From Byssovorax sp. (GTDB lineage Bacteria; Myxococcota_A; Polyangia; Polyangiales; Polyangiaceae): a DNA stretch of 64,000 bases. The translations under genes and the position numbers were made by a program. Where the stretch lies: NCBI GenBank assembly GCA_025362495.1, contig JANYGI010000119.1:55211-119210 (forward strand). The letters are read 5' to 3'. Positions within the stretch are counted from its first letter, which is position 1. Every line of letters starts with the position of its first letter. Below the pieces are notes generated by a model, which was not told the origin of the DNA, did no database searches, and worked only from the letters and a program-made list of their open reading frames with translations. Shown here piece by piece: positions 62,378 through 64,000 of the stretch.

Positions 62378-64000
62378 ATGCGATCACACTGGCTATTGAA
62401 GGGGTCTTGCGCCGCGCTCGTCGCTGCGGCCGCGACCGCGTCGGCGCCCGCGCGCGCTCAGACCCAGCCGCCCATCGCGCTCGACCGGTTCACTCCGGCG
62501 TTCGCCGGCGACCGGATGTTCGGTGTTCAGTCGCCGTTCGCCGCAGGCGATCCCGGCCTGCACGTGATGGTGCTCGGGGACTACGCTCACAACCCGCTCG
62601 TGCTCAAGACCGAGAAGGCCGACACCCGCGTCGGCTCCGTCGTATCGAGTCAGCTCTTCCTCCACCTGAACGCGACGCTCGCGCTGTGGAATCGCCTGGC
62701 GATCAACGTCGACGTGCCCGTCGCGCTCCTCCAGGACGGCGGCGGGACGACGACGCCGGGCAGCTCGATCGCGGCGGCGAGCGGGGCCGAGTTCGGCGAT
62801 GTCCGCGCCGGCGCGCGCCTGCGGCTCATCGGCGACTACCACGATGCCTTCCAGCTCGCGATCGGCGGCTACGTCTGGTTTCCCACGGGCGGCGACGGCT
62901 ACGTCAGCGACAAGAAGGTCCGTGGCCTGCCGCAGCTCATCCTGGGCGGTCGCGCCGACCGCTTCGTGTGGTCGCTCGCCGCGGGCCCGGAGCTCCGGCC
63001 CACCCAGACGTTCGCCAGCGTCGAGCAAGGCACCATGCTGAGCTGGGGCGGCGGGATCGGCTTTCTCCTCGGGGAAAAGCGCCACTTCCAGATCGGGCCG
63101 GAGTTCAGCGCCGCCCTCACGCTCGACGCGATCAACAAGCGCACCTCGAACGCCGAGATCTTGCTCGACGCTCGCTATCGCGTCGTCGACGATCTGGAGA
63201 TTGGCCTCGGCGCCGGCCCCGGCCTGACGTCGGGTATCGGCACCCCGGATCTCCGCGCCGTGGCGATGATCGCCTACACGCCGGAGCAGAAGAAACCCGT
63301 CCTCGACCGCGACAAGGACGGTATCCCCGACGCCGTCGACGCCTGCCCCGACGTCGCGGGCATTCCCAGCGACGATCCGGCGAAGAATGGTTGTCCCCCT
63401 CCCGCGCCACCGGCGGCCCCGAAGGATCGCGACAAGGACGGCGTCCTCGACGCCGACGACGCCTGCCCCGACGTGCCCGGCCTCCCGAGCGGCGACAAGA
63501 CCAAGAATGGTTGTCCGCTGCCGAAGGACCGCGACAACGACGGGATCATCGATGAGCAGGACGCCTGCCCCGACGTCGCCGGGTTCGCCAGCGCCGATCC
63601 GAAGAAGAATGGCTGTCCGCCTCCGAAGGACAGCGACAACGACGGGATCCCCGACGAGAAGGACGCCTGTCCTGACATCTTGGGCATCGCCACCCAGGAT
63701 CCCGCCACCAACGGCTGCCCGCCCGACACCGACGGCGACGGCATCCGCGACGACAGGGACGCCTGTCCCGACGAGAAGGGCAAGCCTGATCCCGACCCGA
63801 AGAAGAATGGCTGTCCGCGGGTTCGCGTCACCGAGACCGAGGTCGTCATCCTCGAGCAAGTGCAGTTCGACACCGGCAAGTCCACGATCAAGAAGGTCAG
63901 CGACTCGCTCCTCGACAACGTGTACCAGGTCCTCAAGGACAACCCCCAGCTCCTCAAGCTCGAGGTCCAGGGCCACACCGACTCGAAGGGTCTGAAGGGC
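62378..64000 (+). CDS. second OmpA-family protein with TSP3 repeats, 3' end beyond the window
   Basis: The first 541 residues are seen, with the ATG preceded by AAAGGACGAG. The signal peptide (CAALVAAAATASAPARA) and barrel (LDRFTPAFAGDRMFGVQSPF, SQLFLHLNATLALWNRLAIN, GGYVWFPTGGDGYV) are clearly paralogous to the gene at 60178. Five or six TSP3 repeats follow, with a Pro-rich insert after the first (CPPPAPPAAPKDRDKDG), then the OmpA domain (QVQFDTGKSTIKKVS, LEVQGHTDSKGLKG) cut by the window end. The two genes are a tandem duplication. Confidence 0.88.
   Translation, partial: MRSHWLLKGSCAALVAAAATASAPARAQTQPPIALDRFTPAFAGDRMFGVQSPFAAGDPGLHVMVLGDYAHNPLVLKTEKADTRVGSVVSSQLFLHLNATLALWNRLAINVDVPVALLQDGGGTTTPGSSIAAASGAEFGDVRAGARLRLIGDYHDAFQLAIGGYVWFPTGGDGYVSDKKVRGLPQLILGGRADRFVWSLAAGPELRPTQTFASVEQGTMLSWGGGIGFLLGEKRHFQIGPEFSAALTLDAINKRTSNAEILLDARYRVVDDLEIGLGAGPGLTSGIGTPDLRAVAMIAYTPEQKKPVLDRDKDGIPDAVDACPDVAGIPSDDPAKNGCPPPAPPAAPKDRDKDGVLDADDACPDVPGLPSGDKTKNGCPLPKDRDNDGIIDEQDACPDVAGFASADPKKNGCPPPKDSDNDGIPDEKDACPDILGIATQDPATNGCPPDTDGDGIRDDRDACPDEKGKPDPDPKKNGCPRVRVTETEVVILEQVQFDTGKSTIKKVSDSLLDNVYQVLKDNPQLLKLEVQGHTDSKGLKG

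Overview
The window is very GC-rich and almost fully coding, with G or C at most third codon positions. It looks like a chromosome segment from a myxobacterium, most likely of the Sorangium/Polyangium group (Polyangiales). The reasons are a three-gene polyunsaturated fatty acid (PUFA) synthase whose third subunit ends in an acyltransferase (the terrestrial myxobacterial layout), many lipoproteins with short lipoboxes, Ser/Thr kinases, an FHA-type sigma-54 activator, DUF4215/fibro-slime surface proteins and a sterol-reductase homologue. The genus is inferred, not proven.

Layout. 1-4.3 kb: ctaA (haem A synthase), a small unknown protein, a short-chain dehydrogenase, a lipoprotein, and a sigma factor translationally coupled to a small upstream ORF. 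4.5-11.4 kb: a broken TPR gene, then a minus-strand run of a long fibro-slime/DUF4215 lipoprotein, a formylglycine-generating-enzyme-like lipoprotein, an ERG4/ERG24-type sterol reductase and a polyprenyl diphosphate synthase. 11.8-27.9 kb: the centrepiece, pfa1-pfa2-pfa3. These encode an enoyl reductase, a KS-MAT-3xACP-KR-DH subunit and a KS-CLF-AT-four hot-dog-AGPAT subunit. Together they should build a long-chain PUFA from malonyl units and move it onto a lysophospholipid.

27.9-40.1 kb: a DUF3857/transglutaminase-like membrane protein, an M28 peptidase, two minus-strand lipoproteins, then aroE, an arginine N-succinyltransferase homologue and an Ate1-like transferase in tandem, a lipoprotein, lnt (apolipoprotein N-acyltransferase) and another lipoprotein. 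40.1-41.8 kb is a small gene graveyard: a truncated ECF sigma factor, a truncated hydrolase lipoprotein and frameshifted remnants. 41.9-49.9 kb (minus strand) carries a TPR protein, a Ser/Thr kinase, prfB with a classic programmed +1 frameshift site, lolC/lolD-type lipoprotein export genes and a POT/MFS-like transporter. 50-52 kb has a DsbA/FrnE-like protein and a deleted kinase.

52.2-64 kb: a flippase-like membrane protein, two coupled outer-membrane proteins, an array of eight 21-bp repeats with dyad symmetry, an FHA-sigma-54 activator, a ten-repeat Cys-rich lipoprotein, and two tandem OmpA-family proteins with calcium-type TSP3 repeats. The second OmpA gene runs off the end.

Most distinctive points: the PUFA synthase and its domain details; the nested stem-loop that buries the lolC ribosome-binding site just after prfB; the AstA-like/Ate1-like gene pair; the 21-bp dyad repeat array; and the repeated occurrence of truncated genes. 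No tRNA, rRNA, CRISPR array or insertion sequence was recognised.
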